Positions 49,826-59,959 are shown, counted from the stretch's first letter. The stretch is 64,000 nt of DNA from Paractinoplanes brasiliensis (GCF_004362215.1 NZ_SNWR01000001.1:4198001-4262000); one strand, 5' to 3'. Translations and numbers: made by a program. Notes: generated by a model from the sequence alone, not told the origin.

Positions 49826-50713
49826 ATGGCTGACGCACTTCTCGGCCCGGCGGAGATCCGGGAACTGGCCGCCCGGCTCGGCGTGGCCCCCACGAAGAAG
49901 CTCGGCCAGAACTTCCTGCACGACCCGAACACGATCCGGCGCATCGTGGCCGCGGCCGGGCTCGTGCCCGACGACGTCGCGCTCGAGGTCGGGCCGGGGC
50001 TCGGCTCCCTCACGCTGGGTCTGGCCGGGGCGGTGCGGCACGTGCACGCCGTCGAGATCGACCCCCGGCTCGCCGCGGCGCTGCCCGAGACGGTCACGGC
50101 CGCCCACCTGAGCGTGCACAACGCCGACGCCCTGCACGTCCGGGGGGCGGACTTCGACCCGGCGCCCACGATGCTGGTGGCCAACCTGCCCTACAACGTG
50201 GCCGTCCCGGTCGTGCTGCACCTGCTGGCCGAGCTGCCCACACTGCGCGGCGGCCTGGTCATGGTGCAGAAAGAGGTGGCCGACCGGCTCGTCGCGGGCC
50301 CGGGTTCCAAGGTGTACGGGGTTCCGTCGGTCAAGCTGGCCTGGTACGCCGACGCCCGCGCGGCCGGCAAGGTGCCGCCCGCCGTGTTCTGGCCGGTGCC
50401 GAATGTGGACTCCGGGCTGGTCGCCTTCACCCGCCGCACCCCACCGGGTGACATCGATCGCCGTGACGTGTTCGCGGTGGTCGACGCCGCCTTCGCTCAG
50501 CGCCGCAAGACCCTGCGCGCGGCCCTGGCCGGCTGGGCCGGTGGCGCCGCCCGCGCCGAGGAGCTGCTGGTGGCGGCGGGGGTCAGCCCGCAGGCGCGCG
50601 GCGAGTCGCTGACCGTCGAGCAGTTCGTGGCGATCGCGGCCGCGGCCAAACTGTCGCCCGGCGGCGGTAAGCTCAGCGCGTCCGAGAGGCAGCCCAAGGA
50701 GGTGGACTCATGA
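49826..50713 (+). CDS. rsmA: 16S rRNA adenine(1518/1519)-N6-dimethyltransferase
   Basis: A 295-residue KsgA/RsmA dimethylating two adjacent adenines near the 16S rRNA 3' end. KKLGQNFLHDPNTIRRI is the family start, EVGPGLGSLT the SAM motif and NLPYNVAVPVV the catalytic motif IV. PVPNVDSGLVAF and AFAQRRKTLR belong to the C-terminal domain. It starts without a ribosome site behind a TAGGCT box. Its stop overlaps the Uma2 start (ATGA), the first joint in a tightly packed operon. Confidence 0.96.
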   Translation: MADALLGPAEIRELAARLGVAPTKKLGQNFLHDPNTIRRIVAAAGLVPDDVALEVGPGLGSLTLGLAGAVRHVHAVEIDPRLAAALPETVTAAHLSVHNADALHVRGADFDPAPTMLVANLPYNVAVPVVLHLLAELPTLRGGLVMVQKEVADRLVAGPGSKVYGVPSVKLAWYADARAAGKVPPAVFWPVPNVDSGLVAFTRRTPPGDIDRRDVFAVVDAAFAQRRKTLRAALAGWAGGAARAEELLVAAGVSPQARGESLTVEQFVAIAAAAKLSPGGGKLSASERQPKEVDS

Positions 50714-51297
50714 CCGCGGAACCGATCGGCGAGATCCCTGCCGCAGGCCCGTGGGCGCCCGACCCCCGCAAGCAGCGCACCGCCGGTTACACGATCGAGG
50801 ATCTTCTGCGGCTGCCGGACGACGTCCCCCGTGTCGAGCTGACAGATGGAGTCCTGTCCGTGGTTCCGTCGCCCTCCGGCGCCCACCAAAAGATCAATAG
50901 CCGTCTGATCGCCTGGCTCGACCAGCACCTGCCCGAGAGCCTGGAGGCGTTGTTCGCGGTCGGGGTGGCGGTGGGACACCGCAATACGCTCGAACCGGAT
51001 GGTGTGATCCTCCACGCCCCGGTCGATCTCGAGCACCATTTCTATGAGCCGGAACAGGTCGTTGTCGCCATCGAGATCGTCTCACCCGGCACGAAGCGGC
51101 GGGACAGGCTGGAGAAACCGGCGGTCTACGCGTCGGTAGGGATTCCGCACTACTGGCGAATCGAACAGAATCCAGTCCACATCTACGCCTATGACCTCGT
51201 TGGCGGCCGTTACGAACTGGTCGCCGACTCCGACGAGGAATTGAAGCTCGGAACCCCCCACCAGTTGAGCCTCCCGATCCGGGACATCACTCCGTGA
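50710..51297 (+). CDS. Uma2 family putative endonuclease
   Basis: A 195-residue DUF820/Uma2 protein with a restriction-endonuclease-like fold. It shows RVELTDGVLSVVPSPSGAH, the LEPDGVIL acidic motif, IEIVSPGTKRRDRLEKPAVYA (the E-x-S-P and lysine signature) and IPHYWRIEQ. Its biological role is unknown; the family is expanded in cyanobacteria and actinobacteria. It lies between rsmA and ispE with four-base overlaps on both sides (ATGA and GTGA), so it has become part of this essential operon. Confidence 0.92.
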   Translation: MTAEPIGEIPAAGPWAPDPRKQRTAGYTIEDLLRLPDDVPRVELTDGVLSVVPSPSGAHQKINSRLIAWLDQHLPESLEALFAVGVAVGHRNTLEPDGVILHAPVDLEHHFYEPEQVVVAIEIVSPGTKRRDRLEKPAVYASVGIPHYWRIEQNPVHIYAYDLVGGRYELVADSDEELKLGTPHQLSLPIRDITP

Positions 51298-52241
51298 CCG
51301 AAGCCTGGGGACCGGACGATGACGAGCCGCGCCGCCACCACGGACCGGTGCGGGTCCGGGTGCCCGCCAAGATAAATCTGCATCTCGGGGTGGGGCCGCT
51401 GCGTGACGACGGGTTCCACGAGCTGAACACCGTCTATCACGCGATCAGCCTGTTCGACGAGCTCACCGCCCGGCCGGGGGACACGCTCACCCTGACCATG
51501 GAGGGTGAGGGCGCCGGGACGCTCGCGCTCGACGAGAGCAACCTGATCATGCGGGCCGCCCGGGCGCTCGCGGCGCGCACCCGGGTTCCGGCGTACGCGC
51601 GGCTGCATCTGCGCAAGTCCATCCCGCTGGCCGGTGGGCTGGCCGGGGGCAGCGCCGACGCCGCGGCCACCCTGATCGCCTGTGACCTGCTGTGGGGCAC
51701 CGGGCTCACCCGTGAGGAACTGGCCGAGGTGGGCGCCGAGTTGGGCTCCGACGTGCCGTTCCTGCTGCACGGCGGCACGGCCCTGGGCACGGGGCACGGC
51801 GAGGCGGTCAGCCCGATCCTGGCCCGCCCGACCACCTGGCACTGGGTGTTGGCGATCGCCGACGGCGGCCTGTCCACCCCCGAGGTGTATCGCAAGCTCG
51901 ACGACCTGCGGGCCGGTTCCTGGCCGCCCAAGGCGCTCAGCGGTCCCGACGAGCTGATGGCCGCACTGCGCCAGCGCGACCCCGAGGTGCTCGGCGCCGC
52001 TCTCGGCAACGACCTGCAAGCGGCCGCCCTCGCGCTGCGACCGGAACTGGCCGACGTGCTCAAGTGCGGCAGCGAGGCGGGCGCGGTCGCGGGGCTGGTC
52101 TCCGGCTCCGGCCCCACCTGTGTGTTCCTGGCCACCGACGCCGCCCACGCGGCACGTGTCGCCGCCGGGCTCAACTCGGCCGGGGTGTGCCGTGAGGCGG
52201 TCACCGCCCGGGGGCCGATGCCGGGCGCGCGGGTAACCTAG
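51294..52241 (+). CDS. ispE: 4-diphosphocytidyl-2-C-methyl-D-erythritol kinase
   Basis: A 315-residue GHMP kinase of the non-mevalonate isoprenoid pathway. Seen are VRVPAKINLHLGVGPLRDDG, the ATP loop IPLAGGLAGGSADAAATL and the C-terminal GLVSGSGPTCVFL. The first 20 residues are acidic and extra to the domain. Its GTG overlaps the Uma2 stop. The ABC-F gene starts seven bases beyond its stop. Confidence 0.96.
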   Translation: MTEAWGPDDDEPRRHHGPVRVRVPAKINLHLGVGPLRDDGFHELNTVYHAISLFDELTARPGDTLTLTMEGEGAGTLALDESNLIMRAARALAARTRVPAYARLHLRKSIPLAGGLAGGSADAAATLIACDLLWGTGLTREELAEVGAELGSDVPFLLHGGTALGTGHGEAVSPILARPTTWHWVLAIADGGLSTPEVYRKLDDLRAGSWPPKALSGPDELMAALRQRDPEVLGAALGNDLQAAALALRPELADVLKCGSEAGAVAGLVSGSGPTCVFLATDAAHAARVAAGLNSAGVCREAVTARGPMPGARVT

Positions 52242-52248
52242 AGCCATC

Positions 52249-54042
<1,794 letters not shown>

Positions 54043-54121
54043 TCCGGGGGGTGTGCCTGCGCCGCATGAGGGGATACGCGAGAATCGGCGTGAACAACAC
54101 CTGACCTTGGAGACGGACACC

Positions 54122-54583
54122 ATGGCGCACACCCCGGTCAACCACCCGCTGCGGCCGATCTACCGCGCGCTCAGCTTCATCTCGGGCGCCTACCTGGTCG
54201 TGTTCGGCGTGATCGGCATGATCCAGACGTCCGGCGAGAACTTCACCGGGGTGGTCGGCGTGCGGGTCCTGGGGCAGGAGACCAACATGCTCTGGTCGAT
54301 CGTCGCGCTGGTCGTCGGCATCGTCGTGCTGGCCGCGGCCGCGATGGGGCGCAACCTCGACGTCGCCGCGGGCAAATACCTGGGTTGGGCGCTGCTGGTC
54401 GTCGGCAGCTACGAGCTGGCCACCAACCGCACCGACGCCAACCTCTTCGGCTTCAGCATGTCGACCGTCGTGGTGACGTACCTGGTGGGCCTGATCCTCA
54501 TCCTCGCCAGCATGTACAGCAAGGTCGCGCCGCAGGAGCAGGCCGGCGCGCCGCGGCAGGTGCGGGAGCACCGTCCCGCCTGA
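54122..54583 (+). CDS. DUF4383 membrane protein
   Basis: A 153-residue protein with four membrane helices (LSFISGAYLVVFGVIGMI, LWSIVALVVGIVVLAAAAM, YLGWALLVVGSYELA, TVVVTYLVGLILILASMYS) and the NHPLRPIYRALSFISGAYL start typical of DUF4383. The function is unknown. ATG 54122 has GGAG about ten bases upstream. The stop codon lies in a short hairpin shared with the convergent TetR gene. Confidence 0.88.
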   Translation: MAHTPVNHPLRPIYRALSFISGAYLVVFGVIGMIQTSGENFTGVVGVRVLGQETNMLWSIVALVVGIVVLAAAAMGRNLDVAAGKYLGWALLVVGSYELATNRTDANLFGFSMSTVVVTYLVGLILILASMYSKVAPQEQAGAPRQVREHRPA

Positions 54584-54600
54584 TCAGCGCTTCGCTGATC
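54582..54600. terminator. short hairpin at convergent gene ends
   Basis: GATCAGCG/CGCTGATC with a three-base loop, overlapping the stop of the DUF4383 gene and 12 bases from the TetR stop. Confidence 0.5.
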
Positions 54601-54611
54601 GGCTTCCCTGG

Positions 54612-55280
54612 TCAGCTTCTCCTGGTCAGCAGGGTGGGTTTCGCCTCGAGGTGGGACAGGCCGTTCCACGCCAGGTTGACCAGGTGGGCGGCCACCGTTT
54701 CCTTGTCGGGCTTGCGCGCCTCGCGCCACCACTGGCCGACCAGCGCCACCATGCCGACCAGCGCCTGCGAATAGAGCTCGGCCAGCTTGGGGTCGAGGTC
54801 GCGGGCCAGGAACTCGGCGCCCAGGATGTGCTCCACCTGGTGGGCCACGTCGTTCATCACGCTCGAGAACGTGCCCGCGGGCGCCAACGCCGGCGACTCG
54901 CGGGCCAGCACCCGGAAGCCGTGCGGCTCCTCCTCGATGTAGCCGAGCAGGGCCAGCGCCGCCTGTTCGAGCAGCTCACGGGGGTGGCCGGCGGTCAGCG
55001 CGGCGGTGATCCGATCGAGCAGCGCGCGGACCTCGCGGTCGACGACCACCGCATACAGCCCCTCCTTGCCGCCGAAGTGCTCGTAGACCATCGGCTTGGA
55101 CACCTTGGCCCGGGCGGCGACCTCTTCCACACTGGTCGCGTCGAAGCCGCGCTCGGCGAAGAGCTCGCGGCCGATCGCGATCAGTTGCTCGCGGCGCTGC
55201 GCGGCCGTCATGCGGACCCGGGGGGCCGCCGCCGGCCGTGAGCGGGACTGCCCGCCCGCCGCGTCGTCTGGCTCCGTCAC
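54612..55280 (-). CDS. TetR family transcriptional regulator
   Basis: A 222-residue regulator. A Pro/Arg-rich leader of about 30 residues precedes the TetR DNA-binding domain (REQLIAIGRELFAERGFDAT, then VEEVAARAKVSKPMVYEHFG). The ligand-binding domain has a long helix with LLDRITAALTAGHPRELLEQ and ends LAWNGLSHLEAKPTLL. GTG 55280 follows AGGATGG. No obvious target lies next to it; the convergent DUF4383 gene shares only its terminator. Confidence 0.9.
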   Translation of the reverse strand: MTEPDDAAGGQSRSRPAAAPRVRMTAAQRREQLIAIGRELFAERGFDATSVEEVAARAKVSKPMVYEHFGGKEGLYAVVVDREVRALLDRITAALTAGHPRELLEQAALALLGYIEEEPHGFRVLARESPALAPAGTFSSVMNDVAHQVEHILGAEFLARDLDPKLAELYSQALVGMVALVGQWWREARKPDKETVAAHLVNLAWNGLSHLEAKPTLLTRRS

Positions 55281-55413
55281 CCGGCCATCCTGCCAGGTTT
55301 CGCCCGATCCGACCGCCCCGCCAATGTTTGGCACATCTACGGGCTTACCGCTCGCCGTACCGACGTGGTTATGTAGGTGCATTACTTGGTTCGTGCAGCT
55401 GAGCCGGAGTGTG

Positions 55414-55605
55414 ATGCCGATGGGCCGGGAGGACGACGAGTTCGAGCGAATGCGTCTCGTCTGGAGAATCGAGAAGGACCGCAAGTTGATCGACGACTAT
55501 CGGGTGAATGAGCTTTTCCGTATTGACAAGCTGCTCAGCTCCGCGCGTAGGCTCGGAGTACTTGACGAGCGACTAGGGGGCGTGGGTGATGGTTATGACG
55601 CTTGA
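55414..55605 (+). CDS. small hypothetical protein (63 aa)
   Basis: A charged, helical 63-residue protein (DEFERMRLVWRIEKDRKLID) that I do not recognise. ATG 55414 has GGAG four bases upstream and a second ATG two codons later is also possible. Its end overlaps the next small gene by 20 bases, so the two are probably one operon. Confidence 0.6.
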   Translation: MPMGREDDEFERMRLVWRIEKDRKLIDDYRVNELFRIDKLLSSARRLGVLDERLGGVGDGYDA

Positions 55606-55822
55606 AGAGTTCCGCCTGCGTGAGCAGGAGCGCATGCGGCGGCAGGTCGAACGGGTGCGCGCTGAGTTGCACGAGCAGGCGCGGCGGATTCAGGAGGAGG
55701 ACGCGGAGGCTTGGGAGGAGCTGGCGGCCCAGTTCCGTGAGCAGGGCAAGGAGGAAAGCGCGGCCCACTTCGAGCAACTGGCCGCACGCGAGCGGGCCAT
55801 GCCGCTTCCGCACCCGATCTGA
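55586..55822 (+). CDS. small coiled-coil protein (78 aa)
   Basis: A 78-residue protein with a continuous amphipathic charged helix (LREQERMRRQVERVRAELHE, EEDAEAWEELAAQFREQGKE) and a short PLPHPI tail. GTG 55586 is used; ATG 55589 and 55595 are in frame. It overlaps the end of the preceding small gene. Unrecognised; it may be the partner of that protein. A hairpin terminator follows. Confidence 0.65.
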   Translation: MMVMTLEEFRLREQERMRRQVERVRAELHEQARRIQEEDAEAWEELAAQFREQGKEESAAHFEQLAARERAMPLPHPI

Positions 55823-55839
55823 GGTCGCCGCCCCTTTAG

Positions 55840-55865
55840 GCCCGCGCTGCTCCGGCGGCGCGGGC
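55840..55865. terminator. hairpin after the small-protein pair
   Basis: GCCCGCGC/GCGCGGGC stem of eight pairs with a ten-base loop, upstream of tRNA-Gln. Confidence 0.55.
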
Positions 55866-55946
55866 TCGGCGGCAGGGAAAGGCTTGAACGGGTGCCGCTA
55901 AGATGTGACCGGTGGACGTCGCCCCGTGGGGAGATGTCCGCGATGG

Positions 55947-56017
55947 TCCCGGATCGTCTAATGGTAGGACCGCGGCTTTTGGTGCCGTTTATAGGGGTTC
56001 GAATCCTCTTCCGGGAG
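55947..56017 (+). tRNA. tRNA-Gln (TTG)
   Basis: A cloverleaf with acceptor stem TCCCGGA/TCCGGGA. The anticodon stem is GCGGC/GCCGT with loop TTTTGGT, and the anticodon TTG lies at 55979-55981. The T-loop is GGTTCGAATC. CCA is not encoded. It is followed 67 bases later by glmU and has no duplicated 3' end nearby. Confidence 0.95.
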
Positions 56018-56084
56018 CAGTCTGTGTCCGCGGCTGAGTTGTCGCCGCCTGTCTGAGTGACTACTGCGAGCACTGGAGTACCGC

Positions 56085-57533
56085 GTGAGTCAGACCCCTC
56101 GTCGTACCGTCGTCGTCCTTGCCGCCGGTGAGGGCAAGCGGATGAAGTCCGCTACGCCCAAGGTGCTGCACCCCCTGCTCGGGCGCACGCTGCTCGGGCA
56201 CGTGCTCACCGCCTCGGGTTCGGCGGGCGCCGAGCAGACGATCGTGGTGGTGGGGCACAAGGCCGAGCAGGTCGAGGCACACCTGGCCGAGGTGGCCCCG
56301 GCCGCCACGCCGGTGCTGCAGGCCGAGCAGAACGGCACCGGTCACGCCGTACGGATCGCTCTCGAGGCCGTGCCCGAGGCGAGCGGCACGGTGGTCGTGC
56401 TCAACGGCGACGTGCCGCTGCTGCGAGCCGAGACGGTGGCGAGCCTGATCGAGGCGCACGAGTCCGGCGCGCGCGGTGCGACAGTGCTGGCGGCCGAGGT
56501 CGCCGACCCGACCGGGCTGGGCCGGATCGTGCGTGACGGTGCGGGCAACCTGGAGAAGATCGTCGAGGAGCGGGACGCGTCGGCCGAGGTGCGGGCGATC
56601 CGCGAGATCAACGCCGGCATCTACGCGTTCGACCTGGTGTCGCTGCGCGAGGCGCTGTCCAAGCTGTCGACCGACAACGATCAGGGCGAGGAATACCTCA
56701 CCGACGTCTTCGGGATCATGGCTTCGGTCGGTCACCCGGTCGGGGTGTTCGTGGCGCCCGACGCCGACGAGACGCTGGGCTGCAACGACCGGGCCGAGTT
56801 GGCCAAGCTGCGCGCGTTGCTGCGCGACCGGGTGAACGAGGCCTGGATGCGTACGGGGGTCTCGATCCTCGATCCGGCCACCACGTGGATCGACGTCACC
56901 GTGGCCCTCGAGCCGGACGCCGAGATCGACCAGAATTCGCAGCTGCTGGGTTCGACCACCGTCGGCGCGGGCGCGATCGTCGGGCCGGACACCACGCTGA
57001 TCGACACCACGGTCGGGGCGGGAGCGGTCGTGCTGCGCACGCACTCGATCGGCGCCGAGGTCGGGCCGGCGGCGACCGTCGGGCCGTTCTCGTTCCTGCG
57101 GCCGGGCACCCGGCTGGGTCGCAAGGCCAAGGTGGGCGGTTTCGTCGAGACCAAGAACGCCGAGCTCGGCGAGGGCGCCAAGGTGCCGCATCTGTCGTAT
57201 GTGGGGGACGCCACGATCGGGGCCAAGGCCAACATCGGCGCGGGCACGATCTTCGCCAACTACGACGGGGTCAACAAGAGCCACACCACGGTGGGCGAGG
57301 CCGCGTTCGTCGGCTCCGACACCGTGCTCATCGCGCCGGTCGAGATCGAGCCGGGGGCGTACGTCGCGGCCGGCAGCGCCATTCAGAAGGGTGTGCCCGC
57401 GGGCAGTCTGGGCGTGACCCGGGCGCCGCAGCGCAACGTCGAGGGCTGGGTGGCGCGCAAGCGGGCCGGCACCGTTTCGGCCACCGCGGCCGAAAAGGCG
57501 ATCGCCGAAAAGCAAGCCGGCGCCGGGGAGTAG
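56085..57533 (+). CDS. glmU: bifunctional GlmU (UDP-GlcNAc synthesis)
   Basis: A 482-residue cytoplasmic enzyme with both activities. The N-terminal uridylyltransferase starts VVVLAAGEGKRMKSATPKVL and has VVLNGDVPLL. The C-terminal left-handed beta-helix acetyltransferase contains the hexapeptide repeats from VGAGAIVGPDTTLI onward, with GTIFANYDGVNKSHTTVGE, the catalytic and acetyl-CoA region. It supplies UDP-GlcNAc for peptidoglycan and probably for the deacetylase/GT2 product. GTG 56085; the order glmU-prs-rplY-pth is standard in actinobacteria. Confidence 0.97.
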   Translation: MSQTPRRTVVVLAAGEGKRMKSATPKVLHPLLGRTLLGHVLTASGSAGAEQTIVVVGHKAEQVEAHLAEVAPAATPVLQAEQNGTGHAVRIALEAVPEASGTVVVLNGDVPLLRAETVASLIEAHESGARGATVLAAEVADPTGLGRIVRDGAGNLEKIVEERDASAEVRAIREINAGIYAFDLVSLREALSKLSTDNDQGEEYLTDVFGIMASVGHPVGVFVAPDADETLGCNDRAELAKLRALLRDRVNEAWMRTGVSILDPATTWIDVTVALEPDAEIDQNSQLLGSTTVGAGAIVGPDTTLIDTTVGAGAVVLRTHSIGAEVGPAATVGPFSFLRPGTRLGRKAKVGGFVETKNAELGEGAKVPHLSYVGDATIGAKANIGAGTIFANYDGVNKSHTTVGEAAFVGSDTVLIAPVEIEPGAYVAAGSAIQKGVPAGSLGVTRAPQRNVEGWVARKRAGTVSATAAEKAIAEKQAGAGE

Positions 57534-57858
57534 GCGGTCGGGGATCAGGCGGTCGCGGAGCGGGAAGCCGGTGGCGCGGGGGTAGGTGATCGCGGAGAAA
57601 GATGCCGGCGCCGCGAAGTAAACGCGCGGATCCGGGTGGGTTGGGGTTAGCTGGAGGTGGACGCAAGGCCACTGCCGGGTATCCGACAATGGTGCGCCGG
57701 GGCCGGCGGCCGCCGCGGGACGGTTGCTGAGCTGGAATGTTCCGGCGGGGTGAGGCATCCCACCCGGCGGCCTCGGAACGTGGCGGCAAAGGTCCCGCGG
57801 GGGATACTTCACTCCGATTACGTCCCCACCCCCTCGAATCCACGGGAGTAGCGAGCCG
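57534..57858. other. intergenic region glmU-prs
   Basis: 325 bases of GC-rich sequence without a gene. Purine-rich degenerate GGCGGTCG/GGAG runs fill the first 80 bases, and GGATACTTCACTCC near 57800 is a possible promoter area for prs. No strong hairpin stands out. Confidence 0.45.
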
Positions 57859-58839
57859 ATGGGCAGCATCGTCGCGGAGAACCGTAAGTCTCTGATGCTT
57901 TTCTCCGGGCGGGGTTTCCCGGAGCTGGCCGACGAGATCGGCCAGGTGCTCGGCGTGGCGCCGACCCCGGCCGACTCGTACGAGTTCGCCAACGGTGAGA
58001 TTTTCGTCCGCTTCAAGGACTCCGTACGCGGCTCGGACGCCTTTGTCGTGCAGTCGGTGACCGAGGGTGTGAACCGGTGGGTCATGGAGACCCTGATCAT
58101 GATCGACGCCCTGAAGCGGGGCTCGGCCAAGCGGATCACCGTCGTGCTGCCTTTCTACCCGTATTCTCGGCAGGACAAGAAGCACCGCGGACGCGAGCCG
58201 ATCTCGGCCCGTCTGGTGGCCGACCTGCTCAAGACCGCGGGCGCCAACCGCATCCTGACGGTCGACCTGCACACGGCCCAGATCCAGGGCTTCTTCGACG
58301 GCCCGGTCGACCACCTGTTCGCGATGGACATCCTGGCCGAGCACGTGCAGAAGAAGTACGCCGGCCGTCCGATGACTGTCGTCGCGCCCGACTCGGGCCG
58401 GGTGCGGGTGGCCGAGCGGTGGACCGACCGGCTGGGCGGCTGCCCGCTGGCCTTCATCCACAAGACGCGCGACCCGCTCAAGCCCAACCAGGTGGTCGCG
58501 AACCGGGTGGTCGGCGAGGTCGAGGGCCGGGTCTGCCTGATCGTCGACGACATGATCGACACCGGTGGCACGATCACCAAGGCGGCCGACATCCTCTGGG
58601 AGACCGGCGCGGCCGACGTGATCGTGGCCTCGACCCACGCGCTGCTCTCCGACCCGGCGACCGAGCGGCTGAAAAACAGCAGGATCAGCGAGCTCGTGGT
58701 GACGAACACGTTGCCGCTGCCGCCCGAGAAGCGACTCGACAAGATCACTGTGTTGTCGATCGCCCCGCTGCTGGCCCGCGCCATCCGCGAGGTCTTCGAC
58801 GACGGCTCGGTGACGACCCTGTTCGGGGGCTTGAGCTAG
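57859..58839 (+). CDS. prs: ribose-phosphate pyrophosphokinase
   Basis: A 326-residue enzyme making PRPP for nucleotide, His and Trp synthesis. The N-terminal FSGRGFPELADEI is followed by FANGEIFVRF, YPYSRQDKKHRGREPISARL (the flexible ATP loop), TVDLHTAQIQGFF and the PRPP-binding VCLIVDDMIDTGGTI. Its length is normal for the class I family. It is preceded by a 325-base gap and followed by 480 bases before rplY, so it is probably independently transcribed. Confidence 0.97.
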   Translation: MGSIVAENRKSLMLFSGRGFPELADEIGQVLGVAPTPADSYEFANGEIFVRFKDSVRGSDAFVVQSVTEGVNRWVMETLIMIDALKRGSAKRITVVLPFYPYSRQDKKHRGREPISARLVADLLKTAGANRILTVDLHTAQIQGFFDGPVDHLFAMDILAEHVQKKYAGRPMTVVAPDSGRVRVAERWTDRLGGCPLAFIHKTRDPLKPNQVVANRVVGEVEGRVCLIVDDMIDTGGTITKAADILWETGAADVIVASTHALLSDPATERLKNSRISELVVTNTLPLPPEKRLDKITVLSIAPLLARAIREVFDDGSVTTLFGGLS

Positions 58840-59003
58840 GCCGTTCCGCCGCGCGTCGCATTCGGGCCGGCCGGAGGAAAGGTTTGACCGTAGGCGTCCG
58901 GCGGCTGCGCCCAGTCGTCGGTTTGCTGCCGCCCGGCCGGGTGCTTGTGCGTGTGTGCCGGCAGCCGGCTCCGGTTCCGCCGCCCGCCTCGACGCGCAGA
59001 ATG

Positions 59004-59024
59004 CGCGATGCACGTTGCATCGCG
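59004..59024. promoter_or_regulatory. CGCGATGCA palindrome
   Basis: CGCGATGCA-CGT-TGCATCGCG, a perfect 9-bp inverted repeat with a three-base centre, about 70 bases upstream of the presumed rplY -10. It could be an operator or the prs terminator; no T-tract follows. Confidence 0.4.
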
Positions 59025-59116
59025 AGGGTGAAGTTTTCGCGCAGAGCCGGAGCGAGGCGGACCCGCTGAGTCGTGCGCGCATGCAGCAGGTAAGCTAGAG
59101 CGGTTGCCACGGCGAG

Positions 59117-59160
59117 GGTGCCCCGCGGTCTGCTGAGGTTCGCAGCCGCTCGGGGGCACC
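59117..59160 (+). promoter_or_regulatory. composite hairpin in the rplY leader
   Basis: Three stacked stems, GGTGCCCC/GGGGCACC, GCGG/CCGC and CTGC/GCAG, close on one loop TGAGGTTC. It starts about 15 nt beyond the expected transcription start. A leader structure of this size before a ribosomal protein gene suggests autoregulation by L25 (inference). Confidence 0.4.
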
Positions 59161-59321
59161 GTGATCGACGCGGTGCTCCGGGCCTGTGCCCAGCGCGCCC
59201 CCTCGCCCGGCAGCGCCGACGACGGCTTCCAGCACCGACGGCGGCCGATTTCCACACACTGCCGGACCGTACGCACGCCGACTTAGTCGCAGCCCGATCG
59301 AAGAATTTCAGGAGTTTCCCC

Positions 59322-59951
59322 GTGTCCGAGGTAAAGATCAGCGCCGAGCCCCGCACCGAGTTCGGCAAGGGTGGTGCCCGCCGCACGCGCCGGGCCGGTT
59401 TGGTGCCCGCCGTGCTTTACGGCCACGGCGAGAAGCCGGTGCACATCGCGCTGCCGGCCCGTGAGTTCGCGGCCGCCATCCGGCACGGTGGGCTCAACAC
59501 CGTGTTCACGATCGACATCGCTGGTGCCTCGGGCGCCACGCTGGCCCTGCCCAAGGCCATCCAGCGTGACCCGATCAAGGACACCTACGAGCACGTCGAC
59601 CTGATCATCGTCAAGCGTGGCGAGAAGGTCCAGGTCGACGTCCCGGTGACGCTGGTCGGCGAGGCCGCCCGCAACACCCTGGTCGTCAACGAGTCGAACA
59701 CGCTGGCCGTGGTCGCCGAGGCCATGCACCTGCCGTCCGGCTTCGAGGTGTCCATCGAGGGCCTCGAGGCTGGTTCACAGGTCACCGCGGGCGACGTGCC
59801 CCTGCCGAGCGGCACCGAGCTGGCCGTCGAGCCCGACTTCGTGCTCGCGATCGTCTCGCAGGCGCAGACCGCCGAGCAGCTCGAGGGCGACACCGCCGAG
59901 GGCGGCGAGTCGGCCGAGGGCGACGAGGCTGCGGCTTCCACCGAGGAGTAG
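59322..59951 (+). CDS. rplY: 50S ribosomal protein L25/general stress protein Ctc
   Basis: A 209-residue long-form L25 (CTC). The N-terminal 5S-rRNA-binding domain (ISAEPRTEFGKGGARRTRRA, LVPAVLYGHGEKPVHI) is followed by the beta domain (VDVPVTLVGEAARNTLV) and an acidic Glu/Ala/Gly tail. GTG 59322 has AGGAG eight bases upstream. A long structured leader precedes it, and a 17-bp repeat and a hairpin follow. Confidence 0.95.
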   Translation: MSEVKISAEPRTEFGKGGARRTRRAGLVPAVLYGHGEKPVHIALPAREFAAAIRHGGLNTVFTIDIAGASGATLALPKAIQRDPIKDTYEHVDLIIVKRGEKVQVDVPVTLVGEAARNTLVVNESNTLAVVAEAMHLPSGFEVSIEGLEAGSQVTAGDVPLPSGTELAVEPDFVLAIVSQAQTAEQLEGDTAEGGESAEGDEAAASTEE

Positions 59952-59959
59952 GACTTCTC

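Larger units (their letters stand above)
58840..59321. other. prs-rplY intergenic region with rplY leader
   Basis: 482 bases without a credible gene. It holds a 9-bp-stem palindrome (59004-59024), a TAAGCT -10 box (59091-59096) and, beyond it, a roughly 220-nt rplY leader with a composite hairpin (59117-59160). Confidence 0.55.

Noticed and set aside
56061..58139. Minus-strand open frame of 692 codons across glmU
   Set aside because: It is antisense to glmU with its hexapeptide repeats; the repetitive RDGA-type translation is a shadow of those repeats.
58836..59276. Minus-strand open frame of 146 codons between prs and rplY
   Set aside because: It has no start signal and its composition is Arg/Pro/Gly noise. 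It overlaps the rplY promoter and leader hairpin.
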